Shown here: positions 44,009 through 53,358 of the stretch, piece by piece
Layout of the letters: the number at the start of each line of letters is the position of its first letter
How positions within the stretch are numbered: the stretch's first letter is position 1
NCBI RefSeq assembly: GCF_002257645.1
Contig: NZ_NQMO01000001.1
Location: 1,701,553-1,765,552 of the forward strand
Length of the DNA: 64,000 nucleotides
Source: Paenibacillus sp. XY044
GTDB taxonomy: Bacteria > Bacillota > Bacilli > Paenibacillales > Paenibacillaceae
Direction of reading: 5' to 3'
Program-made: the position numbers and the translations under genes
The notes under the pieces: model-generated
What the model was told of the DNA's origin: nothing
Databases searched by the model: none
Seen by the model: the letters and a program-made list of their open reading frames with translations, nothing else

Positions 44009-44764
44009 ATAATAAATGTTATTTCAAAACGTGCCTCACTGGATATACATTTTCAATGAATCAATTCAAATGTTTAACTGCCCCCTTTTAATCAGTACCC
44101 ACTCTATTTTGGAGTTTTTTCAACATTTTTGTTGTCTAGGTTAGATCTCTTCCTTTAAGCCGGATAACCGCGCTTCATTTACATACAGATTTATTGAATA
44201 TTGAGAAGGAGGATATCCACCAATAATTTAGAAAACGGGTTCTGGGCATTTTAAAAAAGTAGTATCATTGTAATCTCCTGCATCTGCTTTCGAACAATTA
44301 AACTCAATTCTAATGACGAGAACGGATGAGTCTCTCCTTAAGCGGCTCTTTTTTTGTAAAGCATTAACGAACCCTCACTGTCACGGAGTCTGAACATATA
44401 ACTTCTCCATTACGTTTCAACCGACAGATCATCTGATGTGTCCCTGGTTCATTCTAAGAAGGTTTGCGAAATAAATGGCACCAGTCTTACTTTGGAAGGG
44501 ATCTCTTTAAGGACAATAAAGTCCAGAAAAAAATTAGAGTCGATTTAGATAAGATGGACAATTCAGGCTATAAGGTAACCCGTGTTTCAAAAATTCCAGA
44601 AAGCACTAATGCGGACTAAGTATCATCACCCTTCCTATTTTCGAAATCAGAAACAAAAAATAACCAACTCCGTTGAGTTGGCTATTTTTTATTCCATTTT
44701 CCGAATGGATTGGCTTATGTAAGGCTGGGGAGAACCGAGAATCTTTCCCACTCGCTTTGTGGTC
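44009..44764. other. Intergenic stretch with a 3' gene fragment
   Basis: At 44520-44620 a plus-strand frame ends VRVDLDKMDNSGYKVTRVSK-like (residues read VQKKIRVDLDKMDNSGYK) and stops at 44620; it has no beginning and no recognised family. A T-run hairpin follows CTTAAGCGGCTC at 44350. No intact gene. Confidence 0.35.
44655..44695. terminator. Bidirectional terminator hairpin
   Basis: AAATAACCAACTC and GAGTTGGCTATTT flank CGTT, with A and T runs on either side; probably terminates the receiver gene on the minus strand. Confidence 0.75.
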
Positions 44765-45109
44765 TCATGAAATCAACGAATCAATGCATTGTTTAATTCG
44801 GTGGAAACTAATGGGCTTTTCAATAAAATCCGCAAACCCCAGACAACGTGTCTTTTGGCTTGGATCTGTTGAGACCGCAATGATATGTGGCGGGTTAACT
44901 AAGGAGGAAACAATCTCTTCAGCTGCTGAAATCCCATCCATGAATGGCATATAAATATCCATAAAAATGAGCTGATAGGATTTCGATCTCGTCGCTGAAA
45001 CGGCTTCTAACCCATTGGTCGCAGTGTCTGCAGAATAACCAAGTTTCTGTAAGGTTCGAACCAATACGGTACGATTGATTTCATGATCATCCACCACTAA
45101 TACATTCAT
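44765..45109 (-). CDS. Stand-alone response-regulator receiver domain
   Basis: 114 residues from ATG 45109 (AAAGGATG upstream). A complete CheY-like fold: acidic pair in VLVVDDHEINR, phospho-Asp in LIFMDIYMPFMDG, the Thr/Ser position in IIAVSTDPSQ and the Lys in FIEKPIS. There is no output domain. The VDDHEINR wording is typical of receivers at the end of hybrid kinases, so it may be a detached piece that still folds, or a phosphorelay shuttle. No kinase gene is adjacent. Confidence 0.82.
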   Translation of the reverse strand: MNVLVVDDHEINRTVLVRTLQKLGYSADTATNGLEAVSATRSKSYQLIFMDIYMPFMDGISAAEEIVSSLVNPPHIIAVSTDPSQKTRCLGFADFIEKPISFHRIKQCIDSLIS

Positions 45110-45413
45110 TGAGAACATCCTTTCAGAAGCCGAGAAGAGAATCATTAGTCCATTAAAAGCACAAACGATTTTACCATGTAAAGGCTGCAAATTAAAAGCT
45201 AACATTTTAATTTACCCATTTAAATAGCATGCGAAACCCAAACCCCAAAGAAAAGCGATTCTTTTTTGAATGATACTTGGGTAAACCGTGGCCATGAGCC
45301 CGCGTGGCCGCCAACATCAATTAGTCAGCAGCCCGTTCATGTTAAAGACAAGAATTAATCCCGTCACGAATAGCGGCATGAGATCGCAAGTTCTAACCAT
45401 GTATCCGCTTTGT

Positions 45414-45493
45414 AAACACACGATGACTATGGCGTTTTCATTATACCAGCAGCAAAAAAGCCGCCGTTACGGCGACCTTTCTCGGGTGTGTTT
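45414..45493. repeat. Element B4-like: outer inverted repeat around a hairpin
   Basis: AAACACAC (45414) and GTGTGTTT (45486) enclose AAAAAAGCCGCCGT / ACGGCGACCTTT (45455-45480). It is at the 3' end of the ResA-like pseudogene. Confidence 0.5.
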
Positions 45494-45510
45494 GTCTATA
45501 AATTCGGTTG

Positions 45511-46065
45511 TCATTTTGCTTCATGAATCCACCTAAGCAACAAATCCATTTCGGAAATTTCTCCTGTTATGACTCTGGATACATTGCCGCTCGGATCAAT
45601 AATAAAGGTTGTTGGCAATGCTGAAACTTTATATACTCCCGTTACTTTTCCCGCCGCATCGATAATGACCGGGAAATTAAATTGTTGTTCTTCTAAGAAT
45701 GAGTTCACAGTGCCTTTGGATTCTCCCACATTAAAGTAAACCGTCTCACCTGGTGATCTGACAGCTGATCCGCCCTTTGTAGCAGCGGCATTTCCTTCAC
45801 ACATGCCGGACACCAGGAAGCCCACATATTCATGACAACAGTTTTCCCTTTGTAGTCAGAGAGCCGGATTTTTCTTCCGGATGTGTCGGTCGCCTCGAAA
45901 TTGGGCGCTGCCTGTCCGATCTTTATTTTTTCAGATTCATTTGTGGATTCAAATGGGTGATTAATTACCAGAGTCCATATAACGACTACAACAGCCATCA
46001 ATCCAATGATCACGGTTAACAGACGACTATACGACTTATAACTTTTTTATTATCTGCTTCACCAT
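45511..46065 (-). pseudogene. ResA/TlpA-type thiol-disulfide oxidoreductase, two frameshifts
   Basis: A membrane-anchored thioredoxin for cytochrome or copper-site maturation. The first part, starting at ATG 46065 and overlapping the NosF-like stop, breaks after ~9 codons; it resumes as YSRLLTVIIGLMAVVVVIW (anchor) and reaches the active site WASWCPACVKEMPLL. Near 45780 the frame shifts again and ends with ETVYFNVGESKGTVNSF, VSALPTTFIIDPSGN. All parts of a ~175-residue protein are present in order, so it decayed by point indels (or the assembly has errors here). Confidence 0.8.
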
Positions 46066-46778
46066 GAGGGTAACAGACCCAGACTATGATGAAATGCGCT
46101 GTGGATCGACCCATAGGTGTCGCGCAGTTCGGAAGCTGACCCTTCCCCCACATTTTGGCCCTTGTTTAAAAATAGAATATGATCTGCTACACTGTCGGCG
46201 ATATCGAGCTGATGCGTGGAAAATACGACGCTGTGGCCTTCCTCGCGAATCTGCTGCAGCAGATTCGCGAGTTGAATCATCCAGTAAGGGTCCAGACCGT
46301 TTGTAGGCTCGTCCATAATAATCAGAGGTGGCTTGGCCAATAAGGCCTGAGCAAACAATAAACGCTGGCGCATTCCTTTAGAAAACGTGGTGACTTTCTT
46401 CTTTCGATGTTCGATTAAGCCAACGGTCTCCAAAACCTCAAGAACCCTTACCTTGGATACTCTTTTAAGCGCGGCCCAAAATGCTAAGGTCTCCTCAGCC
46501 GTTAATCCTTGATTAAATTGGTAGTCATCCGGCATATATCCGATTTGCTGGGAATAAAGCTTCCGATTTTGCTGCCATTGCACTTGGTTCACGAAAATTT
46601 CGCCCGATGTTGGCTGCATAATTCCACACAGCATACGGAGAACTGTGCTTTTTCCGGCGCCGTTCCCTCCGCATAGGGCCAGAATATTCCCTTTTCGAAT
46701 TCGGAACGAAATATTGTCGACAATGACCTGCTTTTTAATCACTTTATAAACGCCATTAACCTGAACAATCTCATCCAT
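46059..46778 (-). CDS. nosF: NosF-like ABC transporter ATP-binding protein
   Basis: 239 residues from ATG 46778, which overlaps the NosY-like stop (ATGGATGA); the open frame continues upstream only through that gene. Walker A is GGNGAGKST, the signature FSKGMRQR, Walker B LIIMDEP and the switch His in FSTHQLD. With NosD and NosY it would form the ATP-driven complex that helps insert copper/sulfur into the nitrous oxide reductase CuZ site. Its closest relatives are the NosF/CcmA-type exporter ATPases. No NosZ gene is present in the window, so its client here is unclear. Confidence 0.85.
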   Translation of the reverse strand: MDEIVQVNGVYKVIKKQVIVDNISFRIRKGNILALCGGNGAGKSTVLRMLCGIMQPTSGEIFVNQVQWQQNRKLYSQQIGYMPDDYQFNQGLTAEETLAFWAALKRVSKVRVLEVLETVGLIEHRKKKVTTFSKGMRQRLLFAQALLAKPPLIIMDEPTNGLDPYWMIQLANLLQQIREEGHSVVFSTHQLDIADSVADHILFLNKGQNVGEGSASELRDTYGSIHSAFHHSLGLLPSW

Positions 46779-47592
46779 TTTTCCGCCCTCTTTCCCAAAT
46801 CCAGTAGACCACAGTGAGGAAAAGTACAATCCAGATGGTGCAGACCCCGATAAATATCCAGACGCCGGCTGGTTTCTGTATCCAACTGATCCATTGATAA
46901 TAATCTGGACCCAAAATGGATCCGCCTCCAAGCTTGATCACGACGAACAGCCGGGTTAATTCGGCTGGATTTATAAGCGTCAATACGATAAGAAAAGGCT
47001 TGATCCATAGGTAAGGAACAAAGCCTAACACAGCCAACAAAATCGTTGGCCAACCGATGACGGTAAAAAACCAAAGCGACACGGAAATGGTTAGGGCTTG
47101 CCAGCGATTTTTGGAACAGGCGCCAATACATAAAGCAAGCACCAAATACAGCATTACAAGTCCGATGGAAAAGGCAAGGAACAATAAGAACGTAGTCGCA
47201 CTAAAACCGGTTCCAACCCAGCCACTGACCATGCCCATGAGTCCGTAGCCAAAGATCACGATCGTTAATAATACGGCGATCAAGCCCAAGTACTTTCCAA
47301 TCATAAAAGACAGGGTTGAGAGTGGATAGGTGGACAGGATTTGCCAGTTCCCTTCTTCCTTTTCGGAAGTGAGCGAAAAAGACCCCAGAAAAAGCGTCAT
47401 TAGTGGCAGTAGATATAGAATTAGGCTTAACATTGAGCCCGTAATCCCTGAATATCCTTCTACAAAATTTTGCGCATTGATGAGGACCAAACTCAAACTA
47501 AATACGCTGAACAGGGTCAAGAAGGAATAAGACCAAGGATTCCGGAAGCCCATAACCATTTCTCTTCGTGCAACAAAAAATGCATCTCTCAT
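46771..47592 (-). CDS. nosY: NosY-like ABC transporter permease
   Basis: 273 residues with six membrane segments; it starts ARREMVMGFRNPWSYSFL, typical of NosY/ABC-2 permeases, and has the conserved TSEKEEGNWQILSTYPLS loop after the second helix. It partners the NosF-like ATPase (overlapping genes). AGAGTATAGACG precedes the start. Part of the order nosD-nosL-nosY-nosF-resA on the minus strand. Confidence 0.85.
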   Translation of the reverse strand: MRDAFFVARREMVMGFRNPWSYSFLTLFSVFSLSLVLINAQNFVEGYSGITGSMLSLILYLLPLMTLFLGSFSLTSEKEEGNWQILSTYPLSTLSFMIGKYLGLIAVLLTIVIFGYGLMGMVSGWVGTGFSATTFLLFLAFSIGLVMLYLVLALCIGACSKNRWQALTISVSLWFFTVIGWPTILLAVLGFVPYLWIKPFLIVLTLINPAELTRLFVVIKLGGGSILGPDYYQWISWIQKPAGVWIFIGVCTIWIVLFLTVVYWIWERGRKNG

Positions 47593-47608
47593 CGTCTATA
47601 CTCTCCAA

Positions 47609-48100
47609 CTAGTGATCTGAGCTTCCCGCCATATCCATCATGTCCATGCTTTGTTTCCAATCATGTTCTGCAAGTTCTTCCGGGCTTAAGATCTTACCGA
47701 CGCCTTGTTCAGAGATGAATGCGTCGGCCGATTTTTTATCTTTGAAGCTAATAACCCCATATGCCATTGGTGTGCGGATGGAGGCATCATACACATAGGT
47801 GGCCTTTTTAAATTCAATCCATTCTTTATCGTTGTAATCACGAACAAATTCCATCCCGATATTCTCCACGCCGTTCTCCTTTTCCCACGTGTTCATGCAG
47901 CCAATGTCATCAAATTTATAATTTTTTCCATCCTTCATAACAATCTGTGTTGCAAAAGCATCATCCTTCACCTGCATTTTGCAAACAGCGCAAATATCGA
48001 CATCCTCATTGATGGGTATAGCCTGATATTTTTTCTCAGTACAGGCTGATAACCATATGATGCAAACGACAAGCATCAGCATCGCGGATAATTTTTTCAT
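47609..48100 (-). CDS. nosL: NosL-like copper-chaperone lipoprotein
   Basis: 163 residues. A lipoprotein signal (VVCIIWLSAC) anchors it outside the membrane. The copper-binding NosL motif is DICAVCKMQV, followed by the family IVMKDGKNYKFDDIGCMN and a Met/His-rich tail (DWKQSMDMMDMAGSSDH). NosL delivers Cu(I) to apo-NosZ in known systems. Its ATG overlaps the NosD stop by 4 bp. Confidence 0.9.
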   Translation of the reverse strand: MKKLSAMLMLVVCIIWLSACTEKKYQAIPINEDVDICAVCKMQVKDDAFATQIVMKDGKNYKFDDIGCMNTWEKENGVENIGMEFVRDYNDKEWIEFKKATYVYDASIRTPMAYGVISFKDKKSADAFISEQGVGKILSPEELAEHDWKQSMDMMDMAGSSDH

Positions 48101-49428
48101 CTTCGTATCCTCCCAAAGTAGACAATTGTGAATGTTGCCAAGATAAACAACACTGGACTGATGCGTGAAACGATCCGGTTCGACTCGGATGGATGAGGTT
48201 CATTTCGAGCAACCTCGGTCATGTTCATTAAAGGTGAATGATCTGTAGCCCATTGGCTTCTCCCATAAGTAAACATACTGCTCAAAAATGTCATGCCCGG
48301 TGACTGAAAGAATAGCTGGTAGGCAGAATTTACGGAGACAACTCCCTGATAAAACGGGTTGATTGCATATGGAATATCGCTGGCCCCGTCTTTCGTTAGG
48401 TCAATGCCTTGAAACGAGTCCCAATAGTTTTCGTCCATTTGATTGTTCTTGCTGTCCTTGGCCGATGCCTCAATGACGTTCGTTAAAAAATGGTTGCGCC
48501 GGATCCCATTCTCCGTTGCGTTGATCATCTGTATCCCAATAAAATTTCGGGATAAAGTATTATCTTCAATTTCGTTTTCCGTCGCGTTCTCCATGTAAAT
48601 CCCAACGCGATTCTCTGCGACCTGGTTTTTACTCACGTATGTCGATCGCACATCATACAAGAAAATACCTTGTGAATACACATTTCCGCTTTGCATGCGA
48701 AAAGAATTATTCGTGATATTGGAGTTGGTAACAACCATAACCATTGCTCCGGTAAAATTGGATTGACCGACATTCCCGGTAACTTGCGAGTCACCGATGT
48801 ACATACAGTGGACTCCATAACGGGAGAAGGATATTTCGTTTCCTTTTACCGTTTCATTCCTCCCTTTCTCCATATAAATTCCGTCCCTTACATAAGAAAT
48901 CACATTATTAATCACTTGGATGCTGTGGGAATTGTACAGATCAATCCCGTTTCCTTTACTTTCAGGATGAGCTGCATCGGATTTTATCCAGGAGATGCGG
49001 TTATTCTGAATCACACTTTGGTTTGAATCACGTAGCATGATTCCATATCCACGCGTATGTATGGATGTATTTTTAATCGTGACATGATTCGATCCGATCA
49101 GAATCCCGGCAGACTCCCCGCTACCTTGGTGTTCAATCTGAATTCCTTGCAAGACAACCCCGTCCGATTGTATCGAAACTGCAGGTTCCTGACTGTCGTT
49201 GATTAATGTTACGCCCTCGCCTTGGAGAGTGATTCGTTTATTGATGCTGATTGGGCCTTGATAAGTTCCCGGAGGAAGAACCACAGTTTGATTAGAATCC
49301 GATCGATTGATAATTTCTTGAAGCTCTACTTCTGGATTGACTGGGTCTGCATTTCCCACATTACGGTCAAAAAACACAGAAACCAAGATCATCAACGCCA
49401 ATACAATTCTTTTCATTATTCGTTCCAT
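48097..49428 (-). CDS. nosD: NosD-like periplasmic/extracytoplasmic copper-site maturation protein
   Basis: 443 residues. Signal peptide (MKRIVLALMILVSVF), then a right-handed parallel beta-helix of many ~22-residue repeats rich in Asn (TVKGNEISFSRYGVHC, SNITNNSFRMQSGNVYS, NEIEDNTLSRNFIGIQ), and a single C-terminal membrane anchor (PVLFILATFTIVYFG). This is the NosD layout. GGGAGGGGGGAGG leads to ATG 49428 (ATG 49416 possible). First gene of the nos-like operon, with a palindromic candidate operator 76-95 bp upstream. Confidence 0.88.
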   Translation of the reverse strand: MERIMKRIVLALMILVSVFFDRNVGNADPVNPEVELQEIINRSDSNQTVVLPPGTYQGPISINKRITLQGEGVTLINDSQEPAVSIQSDGVVLQGIQIEHQGSGESAGILIGSNHVTIKNTSIHTRGYGIMLRDSNQSVIQNNRISWIKSDAAHPESKGNGIDLYNSHSIQVINNVISYVRDGIYMEKGRNETVKGNEISFSRYGVHCMYIGDSQVTGNVGQSNFTGAMVMVVTNSNITNNSFRMQSGNVYSQGIFLYDVRSTYVSKNQVAENRVGIYMENATENEIEDNTLSRNFIGIQMINATENGIRRNHFLTNVIEASAKDSKNNQMDENYWDSFQGIDLTKDGASDIPYAINPFYQGVVSVNSAYQLFFQSPGMTFLSSMFTYGRSQWATDHSPLMNMTEVARNEPHPSESNRIVSRISPVLFILATFTIVYFGRIRR

Positions 49429-49503
49429 CCTCCCCCCTCCCAGCTCCATTATTGAATTTTTCTCCACAGCAACCCTATTGTACTGAAGTGTGAAACGGTT
49501 CCA

Positions 49504-49523
49504 AATAGCCCCTTATGGCTATT
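49504..49523. promoter_or_regulatory. Inverted-repeat operator upstream of the nos-like operon
   Basis: AATAGCC (49504-49510), spacer CCTTAT, GGCTATT (49517-49523): perfect 7-bp arms. Related sites lie at 52191, 56936 and 60638. Confidence 0.6.
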
Positions 49524-49582
49524 GTCTATCTGAAGTTGTGTCAAATTTGTGTTCCAACATAAGAACCGTCCATCGACCATGA

Positions 49583-49780
49583 CTATGCCTGAGTCGCTCC
49601 TTTTGTTGATTTATTCCGCCATCGCCCGTCTTCGCCGTGCGACATCAATGGTATAGCAGGATATGCAATGCACCGAAACAGTAGTTCTCCCGCTTCGACC
49701 GTATTTTCCTCAGTGACCGCTTTCACTTTGAAGAATTTGACGGTCGATAAGAAGCACGCCACAAGGCTTGGGACGTGCAT
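49583..49780 (-). pseudogene. Possible cytochrome-c-like remnant
   Basis: The frame reads KAVTEENTVEAGELLFRCIA and, after a frame change, SCYTIDVARRRRAMAE. This resembles the heme-attachment region of a c-type cytochrome (G-E-x-L-F ... C-x-x-C-H-T-I-D) with the motif damaged. If right, a cytochrome or the cytochrome tail of a lost reductase once stood upstream of nosD. The assignment is weak. Confidence 0.3.
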
Positions 49781-49844
49781 TTAATTATCGGCTTCAACAG
49801 GGCTTTGATTTATGATGATAACCTTTCTGCCTGTAGAACACGCT

Positions 49845-50633
49845 TCAGACGCTTCGGGTCACCCGGATCGCAAGGTTGAACGAAAGCTGCTGCGCCACCA
49901 TAAGCAGCACCCCTCCAGAAGCGGACTTGCTGACGATACCGTATTGGATTGCCCCGACGGGTTTGGATATACATAAAATGAATTGTGGATGGCTATATGC
50001 CACTGCACTTGAACCGGCCATGACCATACATATGGGAAACAGCAGTATGCTTCCTAAAACCAGCAGTTTCTTTCGATTGTTCCACAGCCGCCCGAAACGC
50101 TCTGCCCGAAAGAAGTATTCCCACATGAGCCAGGCACTTGCTAGCAAACCAATATGAACCATAAAACGTAGAATAACTATTTTTAATAGCACGTTGAATA
50201 CAATGGGCAGCAGCAATACGGACAAAAGCAAAAAGAAAACCAGTTCTGCAAACAGTCCATACCTGTCGTTTCGCAGCACCCGACATCCTCCCGGCAGCCG
50301 GGAGAGCAATGCATTCCGAATCCAAACCGGCAGGCCTGCAAGGAACAAGGGAATCATGCATAGATATCGAATGCAGAGCTGTAACACGTAAAAATCGATC
50401 GATTCCTTGGCTAGCACGGACAAAAAACCGCCGTAGCCGAAATAAAAACATACTAAACCGGCATAAAATAAAGCTTGTCTATTCCAAGGAATCGCGACGA
50501 AAACGCCTTCACGACCGGGCTGAATATTGCCTGCTTTGGCATATAACAAAGCAATACCTGCAGCGACGACCAACAGCTCCGGCGTCAAAACAGCATGCCA
50601 ACCATACAGTTCTACCAACAAAAACACAAGCAT
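49845..50633 (-). CDS. CtaG-like cytochrome c oxidase assembly factor
   Basis: 262 residues with about seven membrane segments. The opening LYGWHAVLTPELLVVAAGIA and the FYFGYGGFLSVLAKESIDF region fit the caa3-type CtaG family, which delivers copper or otherwise assists cytochrome oxidase assembly in Bacilli. AAAGGAAG lies just before ATG 50633. It is the last gene of an operon with the sensor kinase and response regulator, linking it to their signal. No oxidase subunit genes are present nearby. Confidence 0.75.
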   Translation of the reverse strand: MLVFLLVELYGWHAVLTPELLVVAAGIALLYAKAGNIQPGREGVFVAIPWNRQALFYAGLVCFYFGYGGFLSVLAKESIDFYVLQLCIRYLCMIPLFLAGLPVWIRNALLSRLPGGCRVLRNDRYGLFAELVFFLLLSVLLLPIVFNVLLKIVILRFMVHIGLLASAWLMWEYFFRAERFGRLWNNRKKLLVLGSILLFPICMVMAGSSAVAYSHPQFILCISKPVGAIQYGIVSKSASGGVLLMVAQQLSFNLAIRVTRSV

Positions 50634-50651
50634 CTTCCTTTCACACGTTCA

Positions 50652-51299
50652 CTACCGTCCGCCCATCCATCCCTGCTCATATGCATATCGCGCCAGTTGA
50701 ACCCTGTTTTCGAGATGGAGTTTTTGAAGGATATTTTTCAAATGGTTTTTTACGGTATGCTCCGAAATTTCCAGTTGGCTCGAAATCTCTCTATTGCTTA
50801 GGCCCTTGGCAACAAGCCCCAATATTTCCCGCTCCCGCGCGGTCAGCGGACTCATCTGATCATCTTCGGTGCCCATGGGGGAAAGCTCCTTCAATATGCG
50901 AAAAGCCAGCTCGCGCGTCATCGGCGCTTCATCAACAGCGATCGCTCTCAAATACTCATGCCATGCCTCCGGTTTCAGATTTTTCAGTAAATAGCCTTGG
51001 GCGCCTTTCTTGAGCGCGTCGAAGAGATGGGCGATATCGTCCGACACGGTGACCATCACCACCTTGACATAAGGATATTTTTCCTTCAGGCGTTTGGTCG
51101 CTTCCAGTCCTCCCATTCCCGGCATTTGGATGTCCATCAAGATCAGATCGGGCATCCATATCTCGCTGAGTTTCAGCGCCTCTTCCCCGCTGCTCCCTTC
51201 AGCCACCACCTCGAAGGCCGGATCGTCTTCTAAAATCATTCGGATGCCTTCCCGGGCCATCTCACTATCATCGATGATCATTACGCGGAATGTAGACAT
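50652..51299 (-). CDS. NarL/LuxR-type response regulator
   Basis: 215 residues. Receiver domain: VMIIDDSEMAREG (acidic pocket), LILMDIQMPGMGG (phospho-Asp), VMVTVSDD, YLLKNLK (Lys). Output domain (about 145-205): LTAREREILGLVAKGLSNRE and ISEHTVKNHLKNILQKLHL, the LuxR helix-turn-helix. Its start overlaps the kinase 3' end by 32 nt. Regulators of this type bind inverted repeats; the shared ATAGCC/GGCTAT motif in this region is the natural candidate target, including one site before its own operon. Confidence 0.93.
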   Translation of the reverse strand: MSTFRVMIIDDSEMAREGIRMILEDDPAFEVVAEGSSGEEALKLSEIWMPDLILMDIQMPGMGGLEATKRLKEKYPYVKVVMVTVSDDIAHLFDALKKGAQGYLLKNLKPEAWHEYLRAIAVDEAPMTRELAFRILKELSPMGTEDDQMSPLTAREREILGLVAKGLSNREISSQLEISEHTVKNHLKNILQKLHLENRVQLARYAYEQGWMGGR

Positions 51300-52125
51300 G
51301 TTGCTTATCCTCCTTTACGATCGTAACCCACGTTTCGTTCTCTTTTCGTTCAATGCGCAGCAGCCAGGCCATCTGAACGGCCCGATCCCGCATCATTTTA
51401 AGTCCGTAACGGTTTTTCCCGGCCGCAGCCCGTGGTTCGAAACCTTTTCCGTTATCCGTAATTCGGCATAGCCAACCCAATTTCGTCGCCATCGCCTGGA
51501 CGCGAACCCGCGTTGCATCGGCATGTTTATGGATGTTGAGCAGCGCCTCGCGCATAATCGCCAGCAATTCCACTTTTTCCTTGGGACTAAGCAGTTGTTC
51601 GGGTAGATCCCACTGTATTTCAAATTCCAATGCGGTTTCCCGGTGCAGCTCGTCCATGAGGCTTTCCATCCCTTGCAGCCACGGGTTCCGGTCCACGTCC
51701 GCCGCAAGCCGCAAATTCGCAATGGCTTGTCTTACATAATCGTTCGTGCGGTGCACGCTCTCTTTCAATTTATCTAATGACAGCTCTTCCGCCTGTTTCA
51801 TCTGTTCCATTCGTGAAACTTGCGCGTTTAAAAAAAACAGCGACTGCGCGATACCGTCGTGCAATTCTCTGGCGATCTTTTCCCTTTCCTCCAGTACCGC
51901 CTTCTCGGCTTTCGCATGATTTAATTCTTCCTGATTTTGTTCAATGATCGTAAACAGCTGCGTCAAGAATAGAACTGTAACCATTAACACCAGTAGAGGC
52001 GCAAGCCAATTGCCAAACTCCATGGATATATAGGGAAGCAGAAACTCATGCCGAACGTACTCCCAAATTCCAATGGTTAGCGTGGGAATCGTCAGGATCA
52101 GCCATTTGATTTGCTTATATGTCAA
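51268..52125 (-). CDS. NarX/DesK-type sensor histidine kinase
   Basis: 285 residues. Two membrane segments (about 10-27 and 40-60), with a short external loop between them, a coiled coil (NQEELNHAKAEKAVLEERE), the HisKA_3 phosphoacceptor box REKIARELHDGIAQSLFFL, and the ATPase domain with ALLNIHKHADATRV (N box) and ITDNGKGF (G box). The tiny external loop suggests sensing within the membrane or of redox/copper state rather than a large ligand. It is upstream of, and overlaps, its response regulator. Confidence 0.92.
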   Translation of the reverse strand: MTYKQIKWLILTIPTLTIGIWEYVRHEFLLPYISMEFGNWLAPLLVLMVTVLFLTQLFTIIEQNQEELNHAKAEKAVLEEREKIARELHDGIAQSLFFLNAQVSRMEQMKQAEELSLDKLKESVHRTNDYVRQAIANLRLAADVDRNPWLQGMESLMDELHRETALEFEIQWDLPEQLLSPKEKVELLAIMREALLNIHKHADATRVRVQAMATKLGWLCRITDNGKGFEPRAAAGKNRYGLKMMRDRAVQMAWLLRIERKENETWVTIVKEDKQHVYIPRNDHR

Positions 52126-52190
52126 CCTTAAAGTCTCCTTCCAAGTACAGTCCGTATCCTTTATTTTATCCCGAAGCTATTCGAACAGAT

Positions 52191-52208
52191 ATGACTCCAA
52201 ATGGCTAT
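52191..52208. promoter_or_regulatory. Inverted-repeat operator upstream of the two-component operon
   Basis: ATGACT, CCAAAT, GGCTAT (reverse: ATAGCC, N6, AGTCAT). It lies 66-83 bp upstream of the kinase start, suggesting autoregulation. Confidence 0.55.
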
Positions 52209-52755
52209 AAGCAGTAGATTTACGATCGAGTTTTTGTCAAATACATGAAATTTACGGTGTTTCTCACCGTTGCAACTACGGAATGTGCACGATTTTCTCG
52301 AAGGTCATCAACTCCAGTCGGCCAGATGAAGGCGTGGAACAAAATCATTCCCGTCTGTGCCATATGTGCTCGTTTCTGCCAGTCGCATCAACTTGACAAG
52401 CAGTATCGTAAACTCTCCGGTTGAATCCGGATGTATGTGCTCATGTCCGGACGCCTTTCTTCCCTCCGCCATGGTAGAATATAGCAGACGGGATCCCCCT
52501 AGCAAGCTGTTACATCGTCTTATGGCGCAATAGTAGAATAAGCCCGTACGCTGTAAAACGTGACGGTCAGTTTGGGCGTGGAGAGTCACGATGGTTGCCA
52601 ACGTAAAAACACCTCCAAGGTTATATCCATACCTTACGACATGGTTGGATTCTCTTGAAGGTGTTTTGATTTGTACAACCTCATAATTGTCTGTTATATC
52701 ACTCTACTTGATATGGATCATAATCCACTTGCAATTACGTTGAGGATCTTCACAG
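52209..52755. other. Intergenic stretch with a doubtful ORF
   Basis: A minus-strand frame 52601-52308 (97 codons, ending GEFTILLVKLMRLAETSTYG...) starts with TTG 8 nt after GGAGGTG, but that GGAGGTG is part of the terminator hairpin of the upstream operon. I recognise no family; it may be a decayed gene end. Confidence 0.35.
52610..52672 (-). terminator. Terminator of the SCO1-cytochrome c operon
   Basis: AAAACACCTTCAAG and CTTGGAGGTGTTTTT (minus strand) form a long hairpin ending in a T-run, ~85 bp after the SCO1 stop. Confidence 0.65.
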
Positions 52756-53346
52756 TCATGAACGTTCTAAGGCTTTGATGTCTTTTTTGATTTTATCGTA
52801 AGGAGGTTCCTGGCCATCGTAGAAGGAAACTACGGTTCCCGTTTGGTCAACTAGAAAGAAAGAAGTGCCATGGATCACTTGATCCGAAGCCGTATCCTTC
52901 TGTATCGCCATCTTGAAATTACTACGGGCAAAGGTTTGGATGTCATCGAATGAATATCCCGTAAGTCCTTGCCAGTTTGTGAGGTCATCACTGAACTTAC
53001 TGATATAGGTTTTGATTGCATCGGGATTATCATTCTCGGGGTCGACTGAAAACGAAACCAGCTCAGCCTTAATTCCGGCGTTTTTCAATTCTTGTTGAAG
53101 ATCCGACATATTGGCGGTTAACATGGGGCAGACGGTAGTACAGTGCGTGAAAATAAAATCAGCCACCCAAACCTTGCCCTTTAAATCCGAAATGTCTTTG
53201 CGATTCCCTTCCTGATCGATATATTGAAACGATTCAAGTTTAATATTGAGCTTGTGCGGTTTACCATCCCCGCAAGCGGTGACGAGCAGGACGCAAACAA
53301 GAAACACTGCCAAAAACAAGCCATTTCTGGTCTTAACCAAGGTCAT
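52756..53346 (-). CDS. SCO1/SenC-type copper chaperone lipoprotein
   Basis: 196 residues. Lipoprotein signal (FLVCVLLVTAC), thioredoxin-like fold with the copper-binding FTHCTTVCPMLTANM and the third ligand His in VIHGTSFFLVD. SCO proteins insert copper into the CuA site of cytochrome oxidase (or of nitrous oxide reductase). It ends the operon that begins with the metal-siderophore type binding protein. GGAGGGGATG precedes the start. Confidence 0.93.
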   Translation of the reverse strand: MTLVKTRNGLFLAVFLVCVLLVTACGDGKPHKLNIKLESFQYIDQEGNRKDISDLKGKVWVADFIFTHCTTVCPMLTANMSDLQQELKNAGIKAELVSFSVDPENDNPDAIKTYISKFSDDLTNWQGLTGYSFDDIQTFARSNFKMAIQKDTASDQVIHGTSFFLVDQTGTVVSFYDGQEPPYDKIKKDIKALERS

Positions 53347-53358
53347 CCCCTCCTTTCT

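Noticed and set aside
45414..45493. Retron or group II intron near the element B copies
   Set aside because: No reverse transcriptase motif (such as YADD) was seen anywhere in the window.
52308..52601. 97-codon ORF downstream of SCO1
   Set aside because: Its only ribosome site is the descending arm of the operon terminator and no family is recognised; kept only as a doubtful note.
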